In this document: positions 1 to 9,934 of the stretch, one piece after another
Position numbering within the stretch: the first letter of the stretch is position 1
Layout of the letters: each line of letters opens with the position of its first letter
Assembly: GCA_038501785.1 (NCBI GenBank)
Contig: JBAMJR010000152.1
Location: 187,501-251,500, forward strand
Length of the DNA: 64,000 nucleotides
Origin: Myoxocephalus aenaeus
Taxonomy: Eukaryota; Chordata; Actinopteri; Perciformes; Cottidae
Direction: 5' to 3'
Program-made: the position numbers and the translations under genes
Notes under the pieces: model-generated
What the model saw: only the letters and a program-made list of their open reading frames with translations
What the model was told of the DNA's origin: nothing
Database searches by the model: none

Positions 1-529
1 CTTCATCATCAGTTACAGATACTTATACCACTATAGGAACTCTTCATCATCAGTTAAAGATACTTATACCACTATAGGAACTCTTCATCATCAGTTACAG
101 ATACTTATACCACTATAGGAACTCTTCATCATCAGTTATAGATACTTATACCACTATAGGAACTCTTCATCATCAGTTACAGATACTTATACCACTATAG
201 GAACTCTTCATCATCAGTTACAGATACTTATACCACTATAGGAACTCTTCATCATCAGTTACAGATAATTATACCACTATAGGAACTCTTCATCATCAGT
301 TACAGATACTTATACCACTATAGGAACTCTTCATCATCAGTTACAGATACTTATACCACTATAGGAACTCTTCATCATCAGTTACAGATACTTATACCAC
401 TATAGGAACTCTTCATCATCAGTTATAGATACTTATACCACTATAGGAACTCTTCATCATCAGTTATAGATACTTATACCACTACTAGGAACTCTTCATC
501 ATCAGTTATAGATACTTATACCATATATG
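1..529. repeat. 41-bp minisatellite, about 13 copies
   Basis: Head-to-tail units of 41 bp beginning CTTCATCATCAGTTACAGAT run from the window edge to about 529. Units differ by single substitutions (for example TTACAG versus TTATAG). The array is cut by the window start, so its full length is unknown. No ORF is open through it. Confidence 0.95.
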
Positions 530-1440
530 GACAGAAGCAATAGATGTCATGTGTCATGATTTCGTTTGTGGAGCATCGATCAAAATGATTTTGCTCCTTT
601 TTTCAGGAGAAATGTAAAAATCTGGCAAGTATTTGTCATTATTATATGTTATAAAGGCTTAAAACACTGTGTAAAAAGTAAAAGGTTAAGAAATGTATTT
701 TAACTTTCATCATATTTCTCTACTAAACAATTGAAAATGAACATGAGCAAAGCTTTTGAGATTACAGAAATGAAATTTAACCTATTTTACATCTTCTCAA
801 ACAGTTTTGTTTGCATAGAGCATTCAGTGTCCATGTTATAGGCTTTTATATGTGTCCATGTCCAGGCGTTCTAGAGACTTGTTTATCTCCCTGAAGCAGT
901 TACTGTCCAGCTGAAGACAGAACCCAGTATTGCACTCCTCACACATCCAGACAGCTTTTACAGGCAGCTAGTACACTGTTTCCTCCCAAAAAGACTTTCT
1001 GCCTGTCCTTTTCCCAGTGTCCTTCTTTGTGTTTGTGTGGACAGAAAAGTGGCCTTTAGTGGGGGGTTTAGGTGGGCAGAAATCTCAGAAACTATACTAA
1101 TACTATTATTTACAACCACAACATATTATTTCCAAAGAAAACGCCACTCAAAAGGCAGTGAAAAGCAGTGAAAGCCAGTCAAACTCTCTTCCCTGCGCTC
1201 TCGCCTGCTCTCTGCTGCTGCTCTGCCCTGCTCTCTTCCACCCCTCCCCCACAGACAAGATCGCCGCCGTTTTTCTATACCATTACCGTAATGGGTAAAG
1301 CTACGCTTCTTAGCGTTCAGAATCCGTTGGAATTACGTTGATGGCGTAAATATTCGAGGAGTTACGGTAATCTTAGTTTTGCATCCTGTTTGCATATTAC
1401 TTCCTATGACAGCTCCTGTCGCCGGCGACAGGGAGTTGCG
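530..1440. other. Unassigned stretch with an inverted dispersed-repeat match
   Basis: No gene is visible. Two pieces, about 570-720 and 1240-1440, match the reverse complement of 31550-31790 (for example GCATCCTGTTTGCAT here and ATGCAAACAGGATGC there). The intervening 500 bp is absent from the other copy. Within it, about 1281-1372 is an extra segment bounded by ATTACCGTAA and TTACGGTAAT, also absent from the other copy, so it resembles a tiny inverted-repeat insertion. I read this as an old dispersed repeat of unknown class. Confidence 0.5.
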
Positions 1441-1554
1441 CTCTTTTTTTTTTTTTTACGTGTGATAAGTGACTGACAGGCTTGTCCGTCCAGGGCGGGC
1501 CCAGCCGAGTCCGAGGGCGGGCCCGGCCCCCCAAGGCCCGCCCATAGCGCCGGG

Positions 1555-1680
1555 TCTGCTGTCTCTCTCTGTGTCTCTCTGCCTGTCTCTCTGTCTGTCT
1601 GCCTGTCTCTCTCTCTGTCTGTCTGTCTGCCTGCCTGTCTGTCTCTCTCTCTCTCTCTCTGCCTGTCTCTCTGTCCAGCA
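1555..1680. repeat. CT-rich simple repeat (CTGTCT/CTCT)
   Basis: Low-complexity pyrimidine run of CTGTCTGTCT and CTCTCT blocks. It opens long reading frames on both strands (Arg/Glu-rich on the minus strand), which I regard as artefacts. Confidence 0.9.
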
Positions 1681-1841
1681 CGTCTCCTCCCTGGACAGGA
1701 AGCGTCCCGCTGTGTTTCCTGTTATTAATATTATCATGAATGCTTCTTGGACCGGCTGCAGTAACCGAGCCGTAGTTTTGAAACTCTGGAGACAAGCGAA
1801 GACATTCAGACGTTCATAGAGACGTCCCAGCCTCCACTCAG

Positions 1842-1990
1842 CTGACCAATCCCAGGTGGAGGTGGTGATGATGTCACAGAGACATGTCCTGACTGGTCCC
1901 CGCTCTGCCGACTTTAAAACGGATCCTCCGACAAATAGCTCCTCCGACATCCACAGCTTCCACGAGCTGGACCTCCCGTCCTCCCCACAG
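1842..1990 (+). promoter_or_regulatory. Possible promoter and first exon
   Basis: Seen: a CCAAT box in GACCAATCCC near 1845, a CRE-like TGATGTCA near 1869, a TATA-like CTTTAAAAC near 1913, and about 75 bp later a good splice donor, CACAG followed by GTCAGT, near 1989. Upstream is GC-rich. The spacing resembles a vertebrate promoter with a short first exon. No downstream exon was recognised, so it could be coincidence or part of a repeat. Confidence 0.25.
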
Positions 1991-2104
1991 GTCAGTACTG
2001 CTGGGTATCCATCCACACACAGTACACGGAAGTACATGGAAGTACAATATCACAGACCAGCTGAACCAAGCACAGTGAGTAGTTCAGGGAGCGTGGGATA
2101 ACAG

Positions 2105-2390
2105 TAGGGCTGCAACAACGAATCGATAAAATCGATTATCAAAAGTGTTGGCGACGAATTTCATCATCGATTCGTTGTGTCGCGCGATTATTAGGTCATT
2201 CGATAAGTCACGGAGAAGAAAAGAAGAAGAGCGGAGCAGCTGACCGCCAGCGTGTCTGAGATTGGAGTGAGACGCGGAGAAACGCTGAGGTCGTCATCTT
2301 CTCAATAGAACATCTTTGATGCGACGAGTCTTGGCCAATCAGCGTTAAGATGTCTCCAGCGTCTTCATTTCCCTCAAACTAGTTTTTAAT
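2105..2390. mobile_element. hAT-type terminal fragment
   Basis: Begins TAGGGCTGCAACAACGAATC and continues through palindromic ATCGAT stretches, typical of ZBED/hAT element ends in fish. A segment near 2250-2340 (from GTGTCTGAGATTGGAGTGAG) resembles 3469-3550 inside a different hAT element. The opposite terminus was not found, so this is a truncated copy. Confidence 0.55.
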
Positions 2391-2409
2391 GGTGTCATGG
2401 TTGTCTGTC

Positions 2410-2411
<2 letters not shown>

Positions 2412-2454
<43 letters not shown>
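2412..2454. repeat. (TA)n microsatellite
   Basis: Alternating TA run of about 40 bp followed by TATATG variants. Confidence 0.95.
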
Positions 2455-2459
<5 letters not shown>

Positions 2460-2660
2460 GTATATGTATATATAATTAAATTATACAGATTAAAATATTT
2501 AATCGTGATTAATCGCATTTATGTCATAGTTAACTCGCAATTAATCGCAATTTTTTTTTTCTTCTTCATTTTAATGCTCTTATCAACATGAAAAAGTGGA
2601 TTGGCTTGCTTTATGCAAATGTTTTATTTTATTGAAAAACAACTGCCAAACAGGGCGGTT

Positions 2661-2793
2661 CAAAATAAAATTATAAAGTGCACATTTCAGGTAAACAAGG
2701 GTTTACAAAATAAAATTATAAAGTGCACATTTCAGGTAAACAAGGGTTTACAAAATAAAATTATAAAGTGCACATTTCAGGTAAACAAGGGCT
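2661..2793. repeat. 45-bp tandem repeat, 3 copies
   Basis: Three near-identical 45-bp units starting CAAAATAAAATTATAAAGTG, followed directly by a (GA)n run at 2795-2818. The unit is a multiple of three, so it makes a repetitive but probably meaningless ORF. Confidence 0.9.
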
Positions 2794-2819
2794 TGAGAGA
2801 GAGAGAGAGAGAGAGAGAG

Positions 2820-3134
2820 CTAGACCCTCGTCCTCCACAACGTTAACAGGCCTACACGCAGTAGCCACCATTTAGCTATGGCTGCAATAAGTCTGTTCTT
2901 GTTGTGGTGTCCATGTGTTTCTGAAGTCATCCATTCTTGTCTGCTATGACGAGGGGGCGCAGAGTTAGCATCAGCTGTGTGCTTGGCCATCAAGTGGTGT
3001 TTCAGACTGGATAGGCTACGATGATAGCTCAGTTCACATTGACTAATGGTACATACCACTTTGGTCTTGTCAAGGGAACCATCTGACAACTTTTTGAAAG
3101 TAAACTTTCCATTCATTAGCGTCTTATCGTTCAT
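2820..3134 (-). pseudogene. hAT transposase BED zinc-finger fragment
   Basis: The minus-strand frame gives about 100 residues with a BED finger near residues 26-53: a VVC start, a YHRSLSSLKHHL core and an AKH end. This is the DNA-binding domain at the N-terminus of ZBED/hAT transposases. The second zinc cysteine appears displaced: the usual C-x2-C is read as C-T-I-S-Q-C. The frame then runs into unrelated sequence and the catalytic RNase-H-like domain is absent. I infer a dead transposase fragment; it is too broken to be a host ZBED gene. Confidence 0.6.
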
Positions 3135-3282
3135 TTTGCCATATCGCGCTCACCATTCATTCATTTCAAACCGTAACGTTAGCCTAGCTTCCAAGCCCAA
3201 ACGGCGTGCCTATTGTTTTGTTTCCGGTTGACCCGGCGTGGTGCTCGCGAGAAAAAAAAAGAAAAATGAAAATGCGTATATA

Positions 3283-3349
3283 TACATACATACATACATA
3301 CATACATACATACATACATACATACATACATACATACATACATACATAG
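3283..3349. repeat. (TACA)n microsatellite
   Basis: About 16 TACA units directly left of the hAT element that starts at 3352. Confidence 0.95.
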
Positions 3350-4164
3350 ACCAGTGTTCCCTCTAAGCTGCGCGCGTGCGCGGCCGCGCAGGCCAGTCGA
3401 AGTGGCCGCGCAATAGATTTTTCAGACCACGCAAACGATTTTTTTTCAGGGGTTAAAAATCTTTTTTGCGCCAGTGTTTCTGAGATAGGAGTGAGACATC
3501 TCCACAATAGAAGATCTTTGATGTGACGTGTCGAGTCTTCTTGGCCAATCAGCGTCCCGTTTCTCGACATGCGCTCTCTGTACCTCTGCTAGCGCTCTGC
3601 CTCCGTTAGCACCCCCCATCCCCGCTGTCCTCCTCCGGGCGCCAGGAGTGAAGCTCGGCTAGAGCGCCACATGAGCTAGGGCCGGCGCTGTTTAGGCTAC
3701 TGTTTAGGCTACATGAAGTTCCACTTAAATGTTGTACCTGCTGAGAAATGACTAAACACCTTTGATACTTTTATTTTTTATATATATCATTATCAGTCAT
3801 AACCAGTGAACCAGTCATAACCTCCCCTTATTGAAGTTCAACAAAGATCCTTTAAGTTCAACTAAACTGACTTGGTAAAACACCATCATTAAAATGTTCC
3901 CAAAGTCCAGCCATTATAAAGGATATTGAATAAATATCAACCTTGTATACATATTGATGCATTTGCTGTCATCTCTTTGAATCCCCTATGGCTAACTAGG
4001 GCTGTCAACGAATAATCGAAATTCGAATATATATTCGAATAGTTGTTAAAAACAGAATTTCGAATGTGAAAATTAATATTCGAGTGTAAAAAAAAAAAAA
4101 AGTATTTCGGAGGATAATTTTCGTGAATCTGGCAACCCCCGCCGCGGCCGCGATGAAGTGTCCT

Positions 4165-4170
<6 letters not shown>

Positions 4171-4244
<74 letters not shown>

Positions 4245-4257
4245 GTGTGTGTGTGTG
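4171..4257. repeat. (GT)n microsatellite
   Basis: About 43 GT dinucleotides with one GC interruption. Confidence 0.95.
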
Positions 4258-4439
4258 ACGAGCCGTTCGGGGCAGAGTCTATGACCCGGAGCAGACGTGA
4301 AGCTGGTTGAGGCTTTCACGGGGTTTTGCTGTTGTTGTGGCGTAGGCTACGGCCCACAGTAGCCTGTTCTATGTTCCCTTATTAAACACCCTATAAGCCA
4401 GCTAACGTCTCGTAGCTGTCCTGACCCAGGGTCGCTACA
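4258..4439 (+). mobile_element. Partial Ty3/Gypsy LTR
   Basis: Runs from GAGCCGTTCGGGGCAGA through GGCTACGGCCCACAGTAGCC to GGGTCGCTACA. This matches, in reverse orientation, the 299-bp LTRs at 9636-9934 and 14876-15174. The first third of the LTR is missing and replaced by the (GT)n tract. No internal gag or pol lies beside it, so it is a truncated solo LTR. Confidence 0.75.
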
Positions 4440-5029
4440 CTATGTAAGCTAGAGTTAGCTTACCATTCAACGACAAGCAACTTGAGGCCACATCTCCAGA
4501 ATATAATACCCAAAAGAATATGGCATAAAATATGGCATAAAATGTGGAACTTCAGAGAAACAGCCCCGTCTGGATACGTATTTTGCGTCGTACGCCACAA
4601 GTTCGTTGTCTGCGGCACGACATTTATTTCGTTCGTATGCAAGGACATGAGGGCTTCAGGGAGTTCTGTGAAGAACTGGAACCGAGGTACCTTATCCCTG
4701 ATCGGCACTCAGCATGTGTTTATTGTTGCCGTTCATTTAAACCGCTATGCGCGACCGACGGTGCGGTGCGGGGGGGAGAGAGTGTGAACACCTAAACTGA
4801 AGAATTTTGTATTTACACATATATTCGAATATGTTCGAATATATGTGTTTTTTTTAAAGGGAATATTCGAACGTCATTTTTTAGCAATTTTGACAGCCCT
4901 ATGGCTAACGCAGGCTTGTGGTCATTTTCGGCAGGTCGCGTGGTTGCGAATTGCTCACAGTGCTGAAATGTGCGCTCAGAAATGAAAGAAATTGCTCAGT
5001 GCCGGAAAAAATTAGAGGGAACATTGACA

Positions 5030-5290
5030 TAGACTGGACTAAAGGGTTAAGTTACAGAGTAGACTGGACACAAAGAACCCTGAGATGGGACCGGCTCGTT
5101 GAGAGAAACAAGTCATATTTGTTGGGTCATATTTGTTACGTCATATTTGTTGGGTCATATTTGTTACGTCTTATTTATTACGTCATATTTATTACGTCAT
5201 ATTTATCGCTCACACCCTGAAGGCCGGTCCGTGAAAACATTGTCTGAGATGAAACCGGTCCGTGGCTTAAAAAAGGTTGTGGACCTCTGA
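5030..5290. mobile_element. hAT-type fragment with one copy of the 37-bp VNTR unit
   Basis: Contains a single AGACTGGACTAAAGG-like unit, then seven 14-bp repeats (GTCATATTTGTTGG type, about 5111-5208), then two CCGGTCCGTG motifs and a terminus reading AAAAAGGTTGTGGACCTCTG. The same motif order occurs at 21093-22210, where the unit is expanded 27-fold. This is likely the host into which the 3352-5026 hAT inserted. Confidence 0.5.
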
Positions 5291-6180
5291 AATATATCTT
5301 ATTATTTTGATAATAATTACTTTTGGTTGACATTTTAAGTGCTTTTTGAACTCCTGCATCATTTTGGAGCCGTATTATTATTATTGAAACCTCATGTTTT
5401 ATTCATTTTCATTCTATTGATAATATTTATTATCTTTGTCATTTCTTAACCACCAGCTCAAACTCAAACACCATGGCTCCCCATGTGAGGTAGTCATGTT
5501 TCATAATTGTGGAACATCCATTGGTCAATGCCAACATTTCAGATTCCACTTCTAAAGAGAATGCTGAGATGAGGCAGAACTATCCATAACGGTGTCGTCT
5601 GCATATACGTTTATGTTGTATTAAAGGTATACTTTGCTGTACTTTTCTATCAATAAGCAGGTAAAGACAGAAGGGACCCTCTCAGGCATCTCATGCCACT
5701 AGCTGGTGTCTGTATCAGAGCCTCTGTGCTCTCCAGTCTCATGTCGCTGTGTTCCGGGTGGTTCTGAGGTCGCGTACCCTCCAGCTAATAACAGGATGCA
5801 GCAACTTGAACGCGTCCGCTTCCTGTGATGCAACACCTTGAACGCAACACCTTGAACGCGTCCCCTTCCTGCAGGCTCGTGTGGAGGCGTGGGTCGTGTT
5901 AATCACAAACTTCTCCCAGAAAATGGAAAAATAGATCGTGAACGTTAGGAACACTATAAATAAAAATGACTTATTGAAGAATTCTTAAAATGATGAGACA
6001 TATCCCATAATTCAGACTTAATCTCTATCTTTAAATCTTTAAAAACTCTCACGCTCATATTACATGTCTCAAAGGCAGGACATGAAACCTCAAGGCGTCG
6101 GTTATGACTTACGCTCTCTTTATCGCCATAATTGATCAGATTATTATCATTATTACTGAAATGTCGCACAGAGGAAAGGA
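5291..6180. other. No recognisable gene
   Basis: AT-rich sequence with a short direct repeat (GCAACACCTTGAACG, near 5825-5855). Short ORFs on the minus strand (5739-6169) have no recognisable motif. Confidence 0.4.
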
Positions 6181-6420
6181 AAGGCAGGCACGTTTATTTT
6201 TAGCATATTTCAACATCAAGGCTTCAAGGTGCTTCACATGAAACCATTAAAAGCATTAAAACATAATGCAGAGAAAACAAGATGTAAAAACAGTTAAGAA
6301 CATTGAAAACGGTCAGAAAGCAAAACATTAAATAAAAGTTGCAGTTTAAGAAATAAAATTCAGTGAGATGCAGAAATTGATTAATATCCTTGAATCTGGT
6401 TCAATTAAAGGCAACAGCAA
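6181..6420. mobile_element. Possible LINE 3'-end-like repeat
   Basis: A-rich tract with CACGTTTATTTTTAGCA and ATTAAAAGCATTAAAACA, a composition I associate with teleost non-LTR retrotransposon tails. No coding part is present, so the call is tentative. Confidence 0.3.
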
Positions 6421-6428
6421 ACAGAAAA

Positions 6429-6604
6429 GACCACCTGAGGGGTCACATGGGTCATCAGGTAGACCAGTCCCAGACCACCTGAGGAGTCACATGGGTCATC
6501 AGGTAGACCAGTCCCAGACCACCTGAGGGGTCACATGGGTCATCAGGTAGACCAGTCCCAGACCACCTGAGGGGTCACATGGGTCATCAGGTAGACCAGT
6601 CTGG
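6429..6604. repeat. 44-bp minisatellite, 4 copies
   Basis: Four units of 44 bp starting GACCACCTGAGGGGTCACAT, nearly identical. Confidence 0.95.
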
Positions 6605-6774
6605 TCTTGTTGTGGTCATTAGAGTTAGTCCTCAAACCACAAGGTAGCAGGTTCCATCCCCACGGAGGTTCACATTTTAAACTCACACCGAGCGTCCTCA
6701 CTACGGACTTTAGAGTTCCGCAGACGGAGGAGGACGGACACGTCTCCACTAGAGGACGCCTCACTGTCACTGAC

Positions 6775-8347
6775 ACGCTGCATGAAGGGGCGTGGCTGAG
6801 AGGACTCGCTGCATGAAGGGGCGTGGCTTAGAGGACGTGCTGCATGAAGGGGCGTGGCTTAGAGGACGTGCTGCATGAAGGGGCGTGGCTGAGAGGATGC
6901 GCTGCATGAAGGGGCATGGCTGAGAGGATGTGCTGCATGAAGGGGCGTGGCTTAGAATACACGCTGCATGAAGGGGCGTGGCTTAGAGGACGCGCTGCAT
7001 GAAGGGGCGTGGCTGAGGGGACGCACTGCATGAAGGGGCGGGGCTGAGGGGACATGCTGCATGAAGGGGCGTGGCTGAGAGGACATGCTGCATGAAGGGG
7101 CGGGGCTGAGAGGACGCGCTGCATGAACGGGCGTGGCTTAGAATATGCGGTGCATGAAGGGGCGTGGCTGAGAGGACATGCTGCATGAAGGGGCGTGGCT
7201 GAGAGGACATGCTGCATGAAGGGGCGTGGCTGAGAGGGCGCGCTGAATGAAGGGGCGTGGCTGAGAGGACATGCTGCATGAAGGGGCGTGGCTGAGAGGA
7301 CATGCTGCATGAAGGGGCGTGGCTGAGAGGACGCGCTGCATGAAGGGGCGTGGCTGAGAGGACGCGCTGCATGAAGGGGCGTGGCTGAGGGGACGCGCTG
7401 CATGAAGGGGCGTGGCTGAGGGGACGCGCTGCATGAAGGGGCGTGGCTGAGAGGACATGCTACATGAAGGGTCGGGGCTGAGAGGACATGCTGCATGAAG
7501 GGGCGTGGCTGAGAGGACATGCTGCATGAAGGGGCGTGGCTGAGAGGGCGCGCTGAATGAAGGGGCGTGGCTGAGAGGACGCGCTGCATGAAGGGGCGTG
7601 GCTGAGGGGACGCGCTGCATGAAGGGGCGTGGCTGAGGGGACGCGCTGCATGAAGGGGCGTGGCTGAGAGGACATGCTGCATGAAGGGCGTGGCTAAGAG
7701 GACATGCTGCATGAAGGGCGTGGCTCAGAGGACGCGCTGCTTGAAGGGGCGTGGCTGATAGGACGCGCTGCATGAAGGGGCGTGGCTGATAGGACGCGCT
7801 GCATGAAGGGGCGTGGCTGATAGGACATGCTGCATGAAGGGGCGTGGCTGAGAGGATGCGCTGCATGAAGGGGCGTGGCTGAGAGGATGCGCTGCATGAA
7901 GGGGCGTGGCTGAGAGGATGCGCTGCATGAAGGGGCGTGGCTGAGAGGATGCGCTGCATGAAGGGGCGTGGCTGAGAGGACATGTTGCATGAAGGGGCGT
8001 GGCCGAGAGGATGCGCTGCATGAAAGGGCGGGGCTGAGAGGACATGCTGCATGAAGGGGCGGGGCTGAGGACGCGCTGCATGAAGGGGCGTGGCTGAAAG
8101 GACGCGCTGCATGAAGGGGCGTGGCTGAGAGAACGCGCTGTATGAAGGGGCGTGTCTGAGAGGAAACGCTGCATGAAGGGGCGTGGCTTAGAGGACATGC
8201 TGGATGAAGGGGCGTGGCTGAGAGGTCACGCTGGATGAAGGGGCGTGGCTGAGAGGACATGCTGCATGAAGGGGCGGGGCTGAGAGGACATTCTGCATGA
8301 AGGGGCGTGGCTGAGAGGGTGCGCTGCATGAAGGGGCGTGGCTTAGA
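6775..8347. repeat. 31-bp minisatellite, about 50 copies
   Basis: Roughly 50 head-to-tail units of GCTGCATGAAGGGGCGTGGC plus about 11 bp, with frequent A/G and T/C variants and a few indels. The unit holds a GC box-like GGGGCGTGG. The length is not divisible by three and the unit lacks stops, so minus-strand frames stay open for hundreds of codons (for example 6828-8371). I treat these as artefacts, not proteins. Confidence 0.95.
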
Positions 8348-8602
8348 AATTCTGGTCTTTGAGACCCTCAAATCGTCCCTTTTCTTTCTTTAAACATGCG
8401 AAACATTAAAATACTGTTTGAAATATAACTTACAACATGAATGACGAGCAAAATAAAAAAGGAAAACAGTTTTAAAGCCTTGGGTTAGGGTTAGGGGGTG
8501 GAGGATCTGTCCTTCCTGCCGTCCATCCCAAGGTTCTCCAGGATCCCACTGAAAGTCCATCCAGCTTATCTACAAAGACTGTTGTTCCAGTATAGGAGTC
8601 TG

Positions 8603-8830
8603 ATTAAATTATTATATGTGGTGCATTTGAAGGCCATGGTAGGAGCGACCCCTGCTGGTGCCCTTGGGTAGTTCTCAAGCAGTCGGCCCAGAAGCCTGTG
8701 TGTAGCCATGACTGTAATAATGCTATTTTTTCCTCTCTCCTCGCGCGTCCTCTCTCTATTGTTTACATTTAATTTGCTTAATTAATGAATACACTCTGCA
8801 GCTGTAAATATATTTCATTCCAGTTAGTTG

Positions 8831-8905
<75 letters not shown>

Positions 8906-8966
8906 CAGCTTGAGGTATGGATTGAATCCTGCCTCATCTATGTATATGAATTCATGAGGGGCCTGG
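8603..8966. repeat. Dispersed repeat, copy 1
   Basis: About 360 bp from AAATTATTATATGTGGTGCA to GGGGCCTGGTT, with a (TA)n run at 8834-8899. A second copy lies at 42195-42537 with its own (TA)n at 42418-42467. The class is unknown; no terminal repeats or coding frame are visible. Confidence 0.7.
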
Positions 8967-8988
8967 TTAATGTTAGAAGAACGTTAAT

Positions 8989-9300
8989 TAGGGTGACCAG
9001 ATTTGAGTTTGTGAAAAAGAGGACACTTCGTTCCGGGGGGGGGGTAGCAGTAGTGTGTAGCATGCCATGAACTTACGTTTACGTTGAGATCGGTCGACCC
9101 ATGACAGTTCTCTCTACAGTCAGAGCTTGCGCAAGAAGGTGGAGCGTGAGGGAGATACCATTTCCAAAACTTGTAAGGGGGTAATAACTATTTTCCCCGA
9201 CGTAGCAAAATCCCGGACGTTTTTGGAATCCCTGCCGGACGCTTTTTTTAGGTCTCGAAAAGAGGACATGTCCGGGAAAAAGAGGACGTCTGGTCACCCT
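8989..9300. mobile_element. 312-bp hAT-like MITE
   Basis: Begins TAGGGTGACCAGA and ends TCTGGTCACCCT, a clear inverted pair. The 8-bp ACGTTAAT lies at 8981-8988 and 9301-9308. The uninterrupted site is present at about 30973, inside the related sequence GAACGTTAATGTTAGAAG. No transposase is encoded. Confidence 0.85.
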
Positions 9301-9635
9301 ACGTTAATGTTAGAAGAACATTAATTAATTAATATAAATAAATAAACCTGGATATGTTAGCAACAGTTGTGACTACAGGCAGTTTAACGTGCATGTATAT
9401 ATTACGTACACAGCACGAATCAACTTTTCAATTAATCCTTGCATTGTTTAATGCAACACAGTTCGTTATATAGTTTAATCAAAGTAATTTGTGTGTGTAG
9501 AGTTGTTGCTTTTAACATCATATCTATATTTCCACCTCATTGTGCCGTTTCTTGAGTGAACACAGAGCAGAGCCTCTGAGGAGACCAGAGTGCATGTTCA
9601 CCTTTCTACCAGCAGGTGGCAGTATACGTGTATAC

Positions 9636-9934
9636 TGTAACGACCCTAAGGTCAGGGAAGCTACGAGACGTAGGGCTTATAGGGTTTTTATTCATGGAAC
9701 ATAGAACAGGCTACTGTGGGCCGTAGCCTACGCCAACACAACAGTAACACAACAAGCTTCGCCACCGCTCCGGGTCCTAGTCTGCCCCGAACGGCTCGTA
9801 ACACAACACCACACACAAAACAACATCACTCGTCCTCCAATCACAGACACGCCCCACCGCCACCGGCTCATGAGCCGTTCACTGACATCCCGAACACAAT
9901 ACCCACAACACAACATTTCTCTCAGTCCGTTACA
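9636..9934 (-). repeat. 3' LTR of the Gypsy element
   Basis: 299 bp, TG...CA in element sense. It differs from the 5' LTR at about three positions (for example CTAGTCTGCCCC here, CTAGACTGCTCC there). A purine-rich tract, GTGGGGGGAGGGTAG in element sense, abuts it at 9935-9950 and is the likely polypurine primer for plus-strand synthesis. Confidence 0.93.

Larger units (their letters stand above)
3997..4901. mobile_element. hAT element nested in the 3352-5026 element
   Basis: Ends are TAGGGCTGTCAA and TTGACAGCCCTA, with multiple TTCGAATA palindromes inside both ends. The 8-bp duplication TGGCTAAC occurs at 3989-3996 and 4902-4909. It holds a (GT)n run at about 4171-4257 and a Gypsy LTR fragment. 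No transposase frame was recognised. Confidence 0.88.
3352..5026. mobile_element. hAT element (outer), with 8-bp target duplication
   Basis: Starts CAGTGTTCCCTCTAAG and ends TTAGAGGGAACATTG, an inverted-repeat pair typical of hAT transposons. It is flanked by ACATAGAC at 3344-3351 and again at 5027-5034, an exact 8-bp target duplication as hAT transposases make. Without the internal insertion at 3997-4901 it is about 760 bp and has no transposase, so it is non-autonomous. Confidence 0.9.

Noticed and set aside
1397..2037. Arg/Glu-rich and Cys/Leu-rich ORFs on both strands
   Set aside because: Caused by the CTGTCT simple repeat; no domain and no conserved start.
6828..8371. Minus-strand ORFs of up to 324 codons with His/Pro/Ser repeats
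   Set aside because: They are frames through a stop-free 31-bp tandem repeat, open in all three minus frames. No start context or domain.
8474..8500. Telomere-like GGGTTAGGGTTAGGG
   Set aside because: Only about two units, so not an interstitial telomere array.
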